Assembly: GCA_017464025.1 (NCBI GenBank)
Contig: JAFUEI010000025.1
Coordinates: forward strand, 1 to 53,602
Source: Paludibacteraceae bacterium
GTDB taxonomy: Bacteria > Bacteroidota > Bacteroidia > Bacteroidales > Paludibacteraceae
Direction of reading: 5' to 3'
Length of the DNA stretch: 53,602 bases
The notes under the pieces were generated by a model. It searched no databases, was not told the DNA's origin, and saw only the letters and a program-made list of their open reading frames with translations. Both the position numbers and the translations under genes were made by a program. This document shows, piece after piece, positions 7,746 through 15,423 of this stretch (the stretch's first letter is position 1; each line of letters begins with the position of its first letter).

Positions 7746-8993
7746 ATGGCAACCATCAAACCGTTCAAGGGCATCCGCCCTCCGAAAGCTCTTGTAGAGC
7801 AAGTGTCGTCACGTCCGTATGACGTGCTCAACTCGGAAGAGGCCCGCACAGAAGCGGCCGGCAACCCGATGTCGCTTTACCACATCATCAAACCTGAAAT
7901 AGACTTTGCGCCCGGCACAGACGAGCATGACGAGCGGGTATATAACAAGGCCCGCGCGAACTTCGACATGTTCAGAAGAAACGGCTGGTTAGTGCAGGAC
8001 GAGGAAGAGAAATACTACGTCTATGCGCAGACGATGGAGGGCCGGACACAGTATGGTCTGGTAGTGGCCGCGTATGTGGACGACTACATGGAAGGGCGCA
8101 TCAAGAAACACGAGCTGACCCGCAAGGACAAAGAGGAAGACAGGATGAAGCATGTGCGCGTGAACAACGCCAACATGGAACCTGTATTCTTCGCCTATCC
8201 CCACCGCGACGACCTTGACGCAATTGTAAGTGAGATTGTAAAAGGCGAACCTGAATATGACTTCACGGCAGCTCCGGAAGGCTTCCGCCACACTTTCTGG
8301 CTCATCAACGACAAGGCTGTCATCAAACGCATCACGGAGATATTCGCCCAGATACCGTCCATGTACATTGCCGACGGGCACCACCGCAGTGCAGCTGCTG
8401 CATTAGTGGGCAACGAATGCCGCCAGCAAAACCCGAATCACAAGGGAGACGAGGAGTACAACTATTTCCTTGCGGTATGTTTTCCCGACAACCAGTTGAA
8501 TATCATCGACTATAACCGCGTCGTAAAAGACCTGAACGGGATGAGCGACGAGCAGTTTCTCAAGAGACTGGAAGAGGACTTCACAGTGGAGAAGAAAGGG
8601 CGTGAGATATACAAACCGCAGGCCCTGCACAACTTCAGCCTGTACTTGGGCGGGGAGTGGTATAGTCTGACGGCCAAGCCCGGCCGCTACAACGACAGCG
8701 ACCCCATCGGCGTGCTGGACGTAACGATATCGTCGAATCTGATATTAGACAAGATATTGGACCTGAGAGACCTGCGCACCAACAAGCGGATAGATTTCGT
8801 AGGCGGCATACGCGGCTTGGGCGAGCTTAAGCGGCGCGTGGACAGCGGCGAAATGCGTATGGCCCTTGCGCTGTACCCCGTGACGATGCAGCAGATTATC
8901 GACATAGCGGACTCGGGCAACATCATGCCCCCCAAGACGACCTGGTTTGAGCCCAAACTGCGCTCAGGCCTGGTAATCCACGAGTTGATATAA
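7746..8993 (+). CDS. DUF1015 family protein
   Basis: A 415-residue cytoplasmic protein of the DUF1015 family. Visible landmarks are the N-terminal IKPFKGIRPP and SSRPYDVLNSEEA, and the signature YIADGHHRSAAAA near residue 205. In Bacteroides the family is commonly found beside serine-biosynthesis genes (serC, serA); those are not in this window. The DGHHR motif resembles that of ParB-like free-serine kinases (SerK type), so a kinase-like role in serine metabolism is conceivable, but this is inference. It is probably transcribed with the bactofilin gene. Confidence 0.85.
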   Translation: MATIKPFKGIRPPKALVEQVSSRPYDVLNSEEARTEAAGNPMSLYHIIKPEIDFAPGTDEHDERVYNKARANFDMFRRNGWLVQDEEEKYYVYAQTMEGRTQYGLVVAAYVDDYMEGRIKKHELTRKDKEEDRMKHVRVNNANMEPVFFAYPHRDDLDAIVSEIVKGEPEYDFTAAPEGFRHTFWLINDKAVIKRITEIFAQIPSMYIADGHHRSAAAALVGNECRQQNPNHKGDEEYNYFLAVCFPDNQLNIIDYNRVVKDLNGMSDEQFLKRLEEDFTVEKKGREIYKPQALHNFSLYLGGEWYSLTAKPGRYNDSDPIGVLDVTISSNLILDKILDLRDLRTNKRIDFVGGIRGLGELKRRVDSGEMRMALALYPVTMQQIIDIADSGNIMPPKTTWFEPKLRSGLVIHELI

Positions 8994-8998
8994 TATCA

Positions 8999-9029
8999 TT
9001 TGCATTTTACGAACAAACAGTTATCTTTC
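8999..9029 (+). promoter_or_regulatory. Possible promoter of the PorE-like gene
   Basis: TTTG at 8999-9002 and TATCTTTC at 9022-9029 with a 19-bp spacer fit the consensus except for the last base. If used, only the ATG at 9039 could serve as start. If not used, the gene is transcribed from upstream and the TTG at 9000 is available. Confidence 0.35.
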
Positions 9030-11093
9030 ATATTCCGTATGACGATAGGTCTGGCCCTGATTGGCCTGGCCTTTTCGTCGTGTGGCGTAAAGGCCCGCAT
9101 CAAGAAAGCGGACAAGAAATATGCCATCGGCGAATATTATGAGGCCGGCAACATCTACCAATCGGTGTACAGACAAGTGAGTCCGAAGGACAAGCAGACT
9201 CGCGGCTACATTGCTTTCCGTCAAGCGGAATGTTACCGCTACATCAACAACACCAAGGCCATAAACGCCTACCGCAACGCCATCCGCAATCGTTATCCCG
9301 ACTCGACGGCCTATCTGCGCCAAGCGCAAATGCTGCATTATACAGGCAAATACGCGGATGCTGCCAAGGGCTATGAGATATATCTACAGGCTCATCCGGA
9401 CGACTACGTGGCCCGCGGCGGGCTGTATGCCTGCCGGCAAGTGGCGGAATGGCGGAAGCAACCGTCGCGCTACAAAGTGGCCCCGGCCAACGACTTCAAC
9501 CAGAAGCGCAGCAGCAGTTTCGCCCCACGCTTCATCGGCTCGGATGCGGATGCGTTGATGTTCACCAGCAACCGCCAGAAAACGGGCAAGCGGACGGGGA
9601 TAAGAAACAGCTCCATCACGGGTGTGCCCGTAAATATGCTCTACTCCACCCGCAAGAACGCTTCAGGAGCTTGGGAAGAGGTGGAAGCGACGGAAGGCAT
9701 CACCGGCGGTGAGAACGAGGGCAGTAGCGAAGAAAGCGGCGAAGGTGGCGAGGGGAGCGAAACCCAAGGTACAACGATAAGCAAGAAAGCGGCAGGACAA
9801 CCCGATATCGGGGTATGCTCTTTTACGGCTGACGGAAAGACGATGTATTTCACCTACTCGCGTCCCGTAAACGGCTCGGACCAAGGGGCGAAGATATACG
9901 TCTCCAACCGTGCGAGCGGCACATGGGGCGAGCCTCAGGAGGTGAAACTCTTTCCCGACAGCACCATCTCGTGCGGTCATCCTGCCGTGAGCGCCAACGG
10001 CGACACGCTGTGGTTTGCCTCGGATGCTCCCGGCGGCTATGGCGGCAAAGACATCTGGTTCGCGGAGAATGCCGGCGGAGAATGGGTGGGTGCCACCAAT
10101 GCCGGTGCACAGATAAACACGGCAGGTGACGAGCTCTACCCGACCATCCGCAGGGACGGCACGTTGTATTTCTCATCGAACGGGCATCCCGGCTACGGCG
10201 GATTGGACATCTTCAAGGCCGTGCGCCAAGACACGTTGTGGCTGCTGTACAACATGGGGGCTCCGTTCAACTCGAACGGTGACGACTTCGGCATCACCTT
10301 TGCAGGCGATACGGAGGACGGCTTCTTCTCTTCCAACCGCGGACAGCGCAAGGGATATGACCAGATATACAGTTTCATACTGCCGGAGATGGTGTTTTTG
10401 GTAGAAGGCAGCGTGACCGACAACAACGGAGAGCCCCTGACAGACGCCCGCCTGCGCCTGGTAGGTGACGACGGCACCAACCAAAAAGTGCAGGTACGCC
10501 GCGACGGCACCTACCGTCTCAAGCTCAACAAAGAAGCCCACTACGTGATGCTGGCAGCCGCCCGAGGACACCTGAACAGCAAGGAAGAACTAAACACGCT
10601 CAACCTCGCCGACAGCAAGACCTACACGGTGGACTTTGCGCTGACACCCGTCAGCAAGCCCGTCACCATGGAGAATATATTCTATGAGTTTGCCAAATGG
10701 GAACTTACCCCCCAGTCGGAGACAGGGCTGAACAGCCTCATCAAACTGCTGAACGACAACCCGAACATCACCATTGAGCTGGCTGCCCATACGGACCGCG
10801 TAGGCAATGCGCAGGCTAACAAAACACTGAGCGAAAAACGTGCCCAGTCGGTAGTGAACTACTTGATAAGCCATGGTATAGAAAAAGAGCGCCTGACCCC
10901 CGTTGGCTATGGCAAAGAGAAACCCGTGACGGCCGACAAGGCACTGAACCAGCGCTATCCGTTCATCCCCGTAGGGCAGGAGCTCAACGAGGATTTCATT
11001 GACACATTGAGCAAAGATAAGCAGGAAATCTGTAATCAGATAAACCGACGCACCGAATTCCGCGTTCTGAAGACGACGTACAAGTTGTATTAA
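9000..11093 (+). CDS. porE: PorE-like lipoprotein (TPR, beta-propeller, OmpA domain)
   Basis: A 697-residue lipoprotein whose domain order matches PorE of the type IX secretion system: lipobox LAFSSC, TPR-like helices to about residue 150, a PD40/WD40-like propeller with repeated YFSSNG, WFASD and FFSSNRG strands to about 460, a carboxypeptidase regulatory-like domain (VEGSVTDNNGEPLTDARL), and an OmpA C-terminal peptidoglycan-binding domain with ELAAHTDRVGNAQANKTLSEKRAQ split in part by an insertion. PorE anchors the PorK/PorN ring to peptidoglycan. An acidic Gly/Ser/Glu-rich insertion interrupts the propeller near residue 240-258. Start: TTG at 9000 gives a basic n-region; ATG at 9039 gives a short uncharged one. 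Single marker genes of the system do not prove a working machine. Confidence 0.75.
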   Translation: MHFTNKQLSFIFRMTIGLALIGLAFSSCGVKARIKKADKKYAIGEYYEAGNIYQSVYRQVSPKDKQTRGYIAFRQAECYRYINNTKAINAYRNAIRNRYPDSTAYLRQAQMLHYTGKYADAAKGYEIYLQAHPDDYVARGGLYACRQVAEWRKQPSRYKVAPANDFNQKRSSSFAPRFIGSDADALMFTSNRQKTGKRTGIRNSSITGVPVNMLYSTRKNASGAWEEVEATEGITGGENEGSSEESGEGGEGSETQGTTISKKAAGQPDIGVCSFTADGKTMYFTYSRPVNGSDQGAKIYVSNRASGTWGEPQEVKLFPDSTISCGHPAVSANGDTLWFASDAPGGYGGKDIWFAENAGGEWVGATNAGAQINTAGDELYPTIRRDGTLYFSSNGHPGYGGLDIFKAVRQDTLWLLYNMGAPFNSNGDDFGITFAGDTEDGFFSSNRGQRKGYDQIYSFILPEMVFLVEGSVTDNNGEPLTDARLRLVGDDGTNQKVQVRRDGTYRLKLNKEAHYVMLAAARGHLNSKEELNTLNLADSKTYTVDFALTPVSKPVTMENIFYEFAKWELTPQSETGLNSLIKLLNDNPNITIELAAHTDRVGNAQANKTLSEKRAQSVVNYLISHGIEKERLTPVGYGKEKPVTADKALNQRYPFIPVGQELNEDFIDTLSKDKQEICNQINRRTEFRVLKTTYKLY

Positions 11094-11178
11094 GCGGAGA
11101 GGCTATTTCACCATTCATGGTGCCGCAGCCGGAAGGCAAGATATTTTTCAGAAACAAAAGTTAAACGAAGCAGAGTGA

Positions 11179-11203
11179 CCGTACGGCCTGTCAGACCGTG
11201 CGG
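11179..11203 (+). terminator. Weak hairpin between porE and folA
   Basis: CCGTACGG (11179-11186) can pair with CCGTGCGG (11196-11203) with one wobble, followed by ATTTCAA rather than a clear T run. It lies between convergent genes and may end porE transcription. Nothing else is recognised in 11094-11262 apart from a GGCACGTCTC motif at 11232-11241. Confidence 0.4.
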
Positions 11204-11262
11204 ATTTCAACCGTGCATGGGAGGGGTCAAGGGCACGTCTCTACAGGAGAATCACGGCGATG

Positions 11263-11754
11263 TTATTTCCGGCGGATGTACTCGGCGAAGGTGAAAGCAT
11301 AAGAATTCTGTCCGTCGGACTCATGGCGCACGGATTCGGTGAGTTGCCAGACAGCGGGGTCAATGGTAGGGAAGAAGGTATCCGCATCGGGCCACGTATG
11401 GTGGATATGCGTGATGTACAATTTGTCGGCCAAGGGCAAAAACTGCCGATAGACCATTCCGCCCCCGATGATGAAATTCTCCTTGCCGGCATCGGCCATA
11501 CGCAAGGCCTCGTCAATGCTATAAGCCGCTTCCGCCCCTTCGAAGGTCTCACCGGAGATGTCAGTAATGACGATGTTGCGCCGGTTGGGCAGCGGGTGAC
11601 GCGGCAGCGAGAAGAAGGTGCGCTTTCCCATGATGACGGTGCATCCGGATGTAATCTGCTTGAAATGCTTCAGGTCGTCCGGCAGATGACAGAGCAGGTT
11701 GCCCTTGCGGCCTATCTCGTTTTGTTCGGCGACAGCTACTATTATGGAAATCAT
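11263..11754 (-). CDS. folA: Dihydrofolate reductase
   Basis: A 163-residue enzyme reducing dihydrofolate to tetrahydrofolate with NADPH. The N-terminal strand [15 protein letters not shown], the substrate Asp27 in [18 protein letters not shown], and the cofactor motif IIGGGMVY are all present and spaced as in other DHFRs. The almost invariant Trp at position 22, just before the HLP motif, is Cys here (NLLCHLPDD). It overlaps the upstream thyA by 4 bp, so the two genes are translationally coupled; ThyA makes the dihydrofolate that FolA recycles. Confidence 0.96.
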   Translation of the reverse strand: MISIIVAVAEQNEIGRKGNLLCHLPDDLKHFKQITSGCTVIMGKRTFFSLPRHPLPNRRNIVITDISGETFEGAEAAYSIDEALRMADAGKENFIIGGGMVYRQFLPLADKLYITHIHHTWPDADTFFPTIDPAVWQLTESVRHESDGQNSYAFTFAEYIRRK

Positions 11755-12545
11755 ACGCTTACTATTCCCGCAATATGCGGATGAGGGTTATAGTCGGTCA
11801 GTTGGAAGTCTTCGTAACGGAAACCGAAGATGTCGGCTACCTCGGGATTCATAATCATTCGCGGCAGCGGGCGGGGTTCACGCGAGAGCTGCAGCCTGAC
11901 TTGGTCGAGATGATTGAGATAGATATGTGCATCGCCAAAGGTATGCACGAAATCGCCGGCCTGCAGGCCTGTGACCTGCGCCATCATCAAGAGCAGCAGA
12001 GCATAGGATGCTATATTGAAAGGCACGCCGAGGAAGATGTCGGCACTACGCTGGTAGAGTTGGAGCGAGAGCCGCCCGTCAGCTACATAGAACTGGAAGA
12101 GCGTGTGGCAAGGAGGCAATGCCATACGGTTCACCTCGGCCACATTCCAAGCGCTGACAATAAGACGACGGGAGTCGGGACTGGTGCGTATCATCTGCTG
12201 GAGCTGCGCAATTTGGTCAATCGCGCCACCGCTGTAGTCGGGCCATGAACGCCACTGATGGCCATAGACAGGTCCGAGTTCGCCATCGGCATCGGCCCAC
12301 TCGTTCCAGATACGCACTCCATGCTCCTGCAAATAGCGTACGTTGGTATCGCCGCGCAGGAACCAGAGCAGTTCGTAGATGATGCTCTTCAGATGGAGTT
12401 TTTTGGTGGTCAGCAAGGGGAAACCATCATCCATACGGAAGCGCATCTGGTGACCGAAAACGGAGAGTGTGCCCGTGCCGGTGCGGTCATCTTTGCGCAC
12501 GCCTTCGCTGAGCACACGGCGGCAGAGGTCGAGATATTGTTGCAT
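11751..12545 (-). CDS. thyA: Thymidylate synthase
   Basis: A 264-residue enzyme, the same length as the E. coli protein, making dTMP from dUMP with methylene-tetrahydrofolate. [11 protein letters not shown], the catalytic Cys in [31 protein letters not shown] and the C-terminal [12 protein letters not shown] are clear. First gene of a thyA-folA operon with its own full-consensus promoter at 12599-12630. Presence of ThyA means a flavin-dependent ThyX is not needed. Confidence 0.98.
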   Translation of the reverse strand: MQQYLDLCRRVLSEGVRKDDRTGTGTLSVFGHQMRFRMDDGFPLLTTKKLHLKSIIYELLWFLRGDTNVRYLQEHGVRIWNEWADADGELGPVYGHQWRSWPDYSGGAIDQIAQLQQMIRTSPDSRRLIVSAWNVAEVNRMALPPCHTLFQFYVADGRLSLQLYQRSADIFLGVPFNIASYALLLLMMAQVTGLQAGDFVHTFGDAHIYLNHLDQVRLQLSREPRPLPRMIMNPEVADIFGFRYEDFQLTDYNPHPHIAGIVSV

Positions 12546-12598
12546 GCGGGTTGGGGTGTTTGATGATTCGGGTTGTCAGAAAGAGTTGGGAAGTGGTG

Positions 12599-12630
12599 CA
12601 AAATTACGACAAGTTTTCCAATCTCACAAA
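12599..12630 (-). promoter_or_regulatory. Promoter of thyA-folA
   Basis: On the minus strand TTTG (12630-12627), a 20-bp spacer and TAATTTTG (12606-12599) match the consensus. The -33 box abuts the mutY stop codon (12624-12626), so the promoter is embedded at the end of mutY. The leader before thyA is about 50 nt. Confidence 0.85.
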
Positions 12631-13643
12631 TCGAGCGGCAAGGTTTCCAGAGCTCGGAGCGTGAGACGTGAAAGCGCATAATCGGACAAGGAGCTCCATG
12701 CGACAGGGAAGGTGCCGTCCCGCTGCGGTAACGAAGCAACCGAGGCAAGGAAGAAGCGGGCGTGAAGACGCTGATGGGACAGAATGTGTACAAAATCGGC
12801 TTGCCAGAGAGGGCTTAGGCCAAGTTCATCGGCTTCAAGAAGGCGGTCAGACTCGAGTAAAGGGAATTCGTAGAGATGCTGCCATATATCTTTTCCGTGC
12901 CGCTGGCAAAGGAGCGTATGATTGGAACTCTTATATATAATATAGGTAAGATACCTGTCTTTGAGAGGTGCCGATTTGCCCTTTACGGGCAGCAGGGCTG
13001 CAGTGCCTGCCGCTTCGGCTTTGCAAAGAGAGACTATAGGGCACAGGGAACACTGCGGATTCTGCGGAGTGCAGACCAAGGCTCCTAATTCCATCATCGT
13101 CTGATTATGCAGACGCGGATTGGCGGGATCGAGAAGCCGGTCGGCCAGCGCCTGAAAACGTTTTCTCCCATTCGTAGTATCAATTGGCGTATCATCGTCA
13201 GTCAAGCGCGAGAGCAGGCGATAGACATTGCCGTCCACAACGGCGTAGGGCATGTTCCATGCGAAGGAGCAGACGGCAGCTGCCGTATAATCCCCCACTC
13301 CACTCAGGGCACGCACCGCAGCATAGTCAGGCGGGAAGACACCGCCATAGCGCTCCGCCACCTCGCGTGCGGCTTTGTGGAGATTGCGGGCACGGGAATA
13401 ATAGCCAAGTCCCTGCCAAAGTAGCATCACTTCGTCTTCGGAAGCAGCGGCCAGCGACATCACATCGGGGAAACGTTCAATAAAGCGCAGATAGTAGTCG
13501 TAGCCCTGTGCGACACGCGTCTGCTGGAGGATGATTTCCGAGAGCCAGATGCGATAGGGATCGGAGGTCTCACGCCAAGGCAGAATACGATGATTGCTTC
13601 CATACCAGGTTGCCAATTGTTTATGAAGGTATTGCGTATTCAC
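12624..13643 (-). CDS. mutY: A/G-specific adenine DNA glycosylase
   Basis: A 339-residue MutY that removes adenine mispaired with 8-oxoguanine. Seen in order: LPWRETSDPYRIWLSEIILQQT with the catalytic Glu, the helix-hairpin-helix LSGVGDYTAAAVCSFA, the catalytic Asp in AVVDGNVYRLL, and the [4Fe-4S] ligands Cys-x6-Cys-x2-Cys-x5-Cys in CTPQNPQCSLCPIVSLC, then a MutT-like C-terminal domain. The start is taken as GTG at 13641-13643 (VNTQYLHKQLATWYG), which agrees with the promoter at 13669-13700; upstream in-frame codons lie in or beyond it. Its promoter faces that of the thioredoxin-like gene. Confidence 0.95.
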   Translation of the reverse strand: MNTQYLHKQLATWYGSNHRILPWRETSDPYRIWLSEIILQQTRVAQGYDYYLRFIERFPDVMSLAAASEDEVMLLWQGLGYYSRARNLHKAAREVAERYGGVFPPDYAAVRALSGVGDYTAAAVCSFAWNMPYAVVDGNVYRLLSRLTDDDTPIDTTNGRKRFQALADRLLDPANPRLHNQTMMELGALVCTPQNPQCSLCPIVSLCKAEAAGTAALLPVKGKSAPLKDRYLTYIIYKSSNHTLLCQRHGKDIWQHLYEFPLLESDRLLEADELGLSPLWQADFVHILSHQRLHARFFLASVASLPQRDGTFPVAWSSLSDYALSRLTLRALETLPLDL

Positions 13644-13662
13644 TGTTTTTATTTTACCTTTG
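13632..13662 (+). promoter_or_regulatory. Promoter of the thioredoxin-like lipoprotein gene
   Basis: TTG at 13632-13634, a 20-bp spacer and TACCTTTG at 13655-13662. The predicted start near 13666 abuts that of mutY on the other strand. Confidence 0.8.
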
Positions 13663-13668
13663 CAGCCG

Positions 13669-13700
13669 CAAAGATACGAATTATCACCCAAACAACCAAA
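13669..13700 (-). promoter_or_regulatory. Promoter of mutY
   Basis: On the minus strand TTTG (13700-13697), a 20-bp spacer and TATCTTTG (13676-13669). The -7 elements of this and the opposing promoter are only 6 bp apart, with predicted start sites next to each other around 13665. Confidence 0.85.
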
Positions 13701-13705
13701 GCACA

Positions 13706-14731
13706 ATGAAAAAGATTCTATTAACAATCATGACACTGCTAATGCTGGTGTCGTGCGGCAAACAGACCTACATTATCAACGGTTCGGTTGAACCAGAGAC
13801 ACAATTAGACGGTCAGACGGTGTACCTCATACTTGACGGGAGCAGCGACACGCTGAGTACCGTAGTAAAGGACTATCACTTCCGCTTCAAAGGCAAAACA
13901 GAAGGCACTACGGCCGCTATCCTTAACTTCGACGGACAAGGCGAGGCATTCTTCTTCGTAGAGCCGGGCAAGATAGAAGTGGAGATAGAAGAGGAGAAAG
14001 GCTATAGCGGCTACGAGGTGAGCGGCACTCCCAACAATGACTTGCTCAACCAATTCAATGACGACCAAGAGGATTTGGTCGAGCGCTATCAGGAGGGAGA
14101 GTTGAGCGACGAGGACATGATGGAAGAATACATCGGCCTGGTGCAGAACTTCATACGCACAAATGCCAACACCGCCGCCGGCCGCTATATTCTGCTGAGC
14201 AACGCCGACATGCTGACCACAAAGCAACTGGATGATGATTTCGCTCTACTTGATGAAGAATCGATGCAGGACAGCCATATCAGCCAACTATACGAACGTT
14301 TCCTACTTCTGCAAGGGACTGCCGAGGGCGAACCTTACACCGATTTCAAAGCCCCGACACCGGAAGGCGGCGAACTGGCGCTATCGGATATAGTGGGTAA
14401 GACCGCCTATGTACTGGTGGACTTCTGGGCCTCCTGGTGCGGCCCCTGCCGCCGTTCGATGCCGCAGATGAAAGAGTTGTATGCCAAGCACCAAGACAAG
14501 TTAGAGATATTGGGTGTATCGCTTGACAACGACGAGGGCCGCTGGAAAGAGGCCATCAGCAGCCTCGGACTGCCGTGGCGGCACATCAGCGACCTGAAGG
14601 GCTGGGAGTGTGCCGCAGCGCAGGCTTACGGAGTGAATGCCATTCCGGCGACTGTGCTCATTGACAAAGAAGGGACTATAATAGGCCGCAACCTTGAAGC
14701 GTCACAAATTGATGCTCTTCTGAGCAAATAA
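13706..14731 (+). CDS. Thioredoxin-like lipoprotein with DUF4369
   Basis: A 341-residue lipoprotein, signal MKKILLTIMTLLMLVSC with the lipidated Cys at residue 17. Residues 20-110 form a DUF4369-like domain (YIINGSV..LDGQTVYLIL), then a helical linker, then from about residue 215 an AhpC/TSA-type thioredoxin fold with the active site WASWCGPCRRSMP and the cis-Pro region NAIPATVLID. This architecture is common in Bacteroidales and is thought to act as a periplasm-facing thiol reductase or cytochrome/envelope redox partner. The ATG at 13706 follows a consensus promoter by about 40 nt; the longer open frame upstream would start within mutY. Confidence 0.9.
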   Translation: MKKILLTIMTLLMLVSCGKQTYIINGSVEPETQLDGQTVYLILDGSSDTLSTVVKDYHFRFKGKTEGTTAAILNFDGQGEAFFFVEPGKIEVEIEEEKGYSGYEVSGTPNNDLLNQFNDDQEDLVERYQEGELSDEDMMEEYIGLVQNFIRTNANTAAGRYILLSNADMLTTKQLDDDFALLDEESMQDSHISQLYERFLLLQGTAEGEPYTDFKAPTPEGGELALSDIVGKTAYVLVDFWASWCGPCRRSMPQMKELYAKHQDKLEILGVSLDNDEGRWKEAISSLGLPWRHISDLKGWECAAAQAYGVNAIPATVLIDKEGTIIGRNLEASQIDALLSK

Positions 14732-14762
14732 ACACAAAAATACACTTTTTTTTCAGAGAGGG

Positions 14763-14793
14763 TTGTGTAAATCAGAAAGTTTGTGTAATTTTG
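14763..14793 (+). promoter_or_regulatory. Promoter of the HU gene
   Basis: TTG at 14763-14765, a 20-bp spacer and TAATTTTG at 14786-14793. The leader to the ATG at 14878 is about 80 nt and A-rich just before the start, as in many highly expressed Bacteroidota genes. Confidence 0.8.
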
Positions 14794-14877
14794 CAGCCGA
14801 TTTCGCCCCAAGCAGGGCAAACCGCCCATAAAAAGGCAAAACAAACATATTATATTAACCCATATAACATTACAATT

Positions 14878-15150
14878 ATGACAAAAGCAGAACTTGTAAA
14901 CCAGATCGCAGCCCAAACCGGTTACGACAAAGTAACAGTGCTGAACGTAGTTGAGGCTTTCATGGAGAACGTGAAGGGCTCTATCGTGGCAAAAGAGAAC
15001 GTATATCTCCGTGGTTTCGGAACCTTCCAGACCAAGGTCCGCAAAGAGAAAGTGGCCCGCAACATATCGAAGAACACGACTATCGTTGTTCCCGAGCATG
15101 TAATCCCCGCTTTCAAGCCGTCGAAGGAGTTCGTTAAATCTGTAAAATAA
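14878..15150 (+). CDS. HU-family DNA-binding protein
   Basis: A 90-residue nucleoid protein of the HU/IHF family. The N-terminal MTKAELVNQIAAQTGYDK, the turn VYLRGFGTFQTKVRKEK leading into the DNA-binding beta arm, and the C-terminal PAFKPSKEFVKSV are classic. The start at 14878 is fixed by the family N-terminus; the upstream extension overlaps the promoter. It heads a short transcript with the ribosomal-like small gene 9 bp downstream. Confidence 0.96.
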   Translation: MTKAELVNQIAAQTGYDKVTVLNVVEAFMENVKGSIVAKENVYLRGFGTFQTKVRKEKVARNISKNTTIVVPEHVIPAFKPSKEFVKSVK

Positions 15151-15159
15151 CATTTTGCT

Positions 15160-15249
15160 ATGCCTAACGGAAAAAAGCACAAGAGACACAAGATGTCCAC
15201 GCACAAACGCAAAAAGCGTCTGCGCAAGAACCGTCATAAGAAGAAGTAA
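15160..15249 (+). CDS. 29-residue basic protein, bS22/AURKAIP1-COX24-like
   Basis: ATG at 15160 opens a 29-codon frame ending at TAA 15247-15249. The product is extremely basic, with only one or two uncharged residues between Lys/Arg/His runs: KRHKMSTHKRKKRLRKNR. I recognise the sequence as a conserved small protein found beside HU in Bacteroidales. The core resembles the C-terminal domain of mitochondrial mS38 (AURKAIP1/COX24) and mycobacterial bS22, which sit on the small ribosomal subunit near the decoding region. The function here is inferred from that similarity. It starts 9 bp after the HU stop. Confidence 0.8.
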   Translation: MPNGKKHKRHKMSTHKRKKRLRKNRHKKK

Positions 15250-15262
15250 GACGGAAGAGACT

Positions 15263-15345
15263 GAAAGTTGACAGTTGACAATTGACAGTTCGTTGGCATT
15301 GACCGATGTCAGTATCAACTGTCAACTGCCAACTTTCAATTTTTA
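15263..15345 (+). terminator. Long-stem terminator after HU and the small basic gene
   Basis: A 22-bp left arm (15263-15284) pairs with 15316-15337 at 20 of 22 positions around a 31-nt loop, followed by AATTTTTATT. The left arm is built from repeated TTGACAR heptamers (TTGACAG, TTGACAA, TTGACAG). These resemble sigma70 -35 boxes but are not expected to act as such in this phylum. Confidence 0.7.
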
Positions 15346-15423
15346 TTAACCTCTCTCTTCTCCACGCAGGCCGGCTTTGAGCGCAAAGCGGCTGGAGAAG
15401 AGATACAAACACATTTTTATATA

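Noticed and set aside
12546-12623. Riboswitch-like leader for thyA
   Set aside because: Only about 50 nt of leader follow the promoter and no conserved structure was seen.
15268-15290. TTGACA-like heptamers as sigma70 -35 boxes
   Set aside because: Bacteroidota promoters use TTTG/TAnnTTTG; these repeats are one arm of a terminator hairpin.
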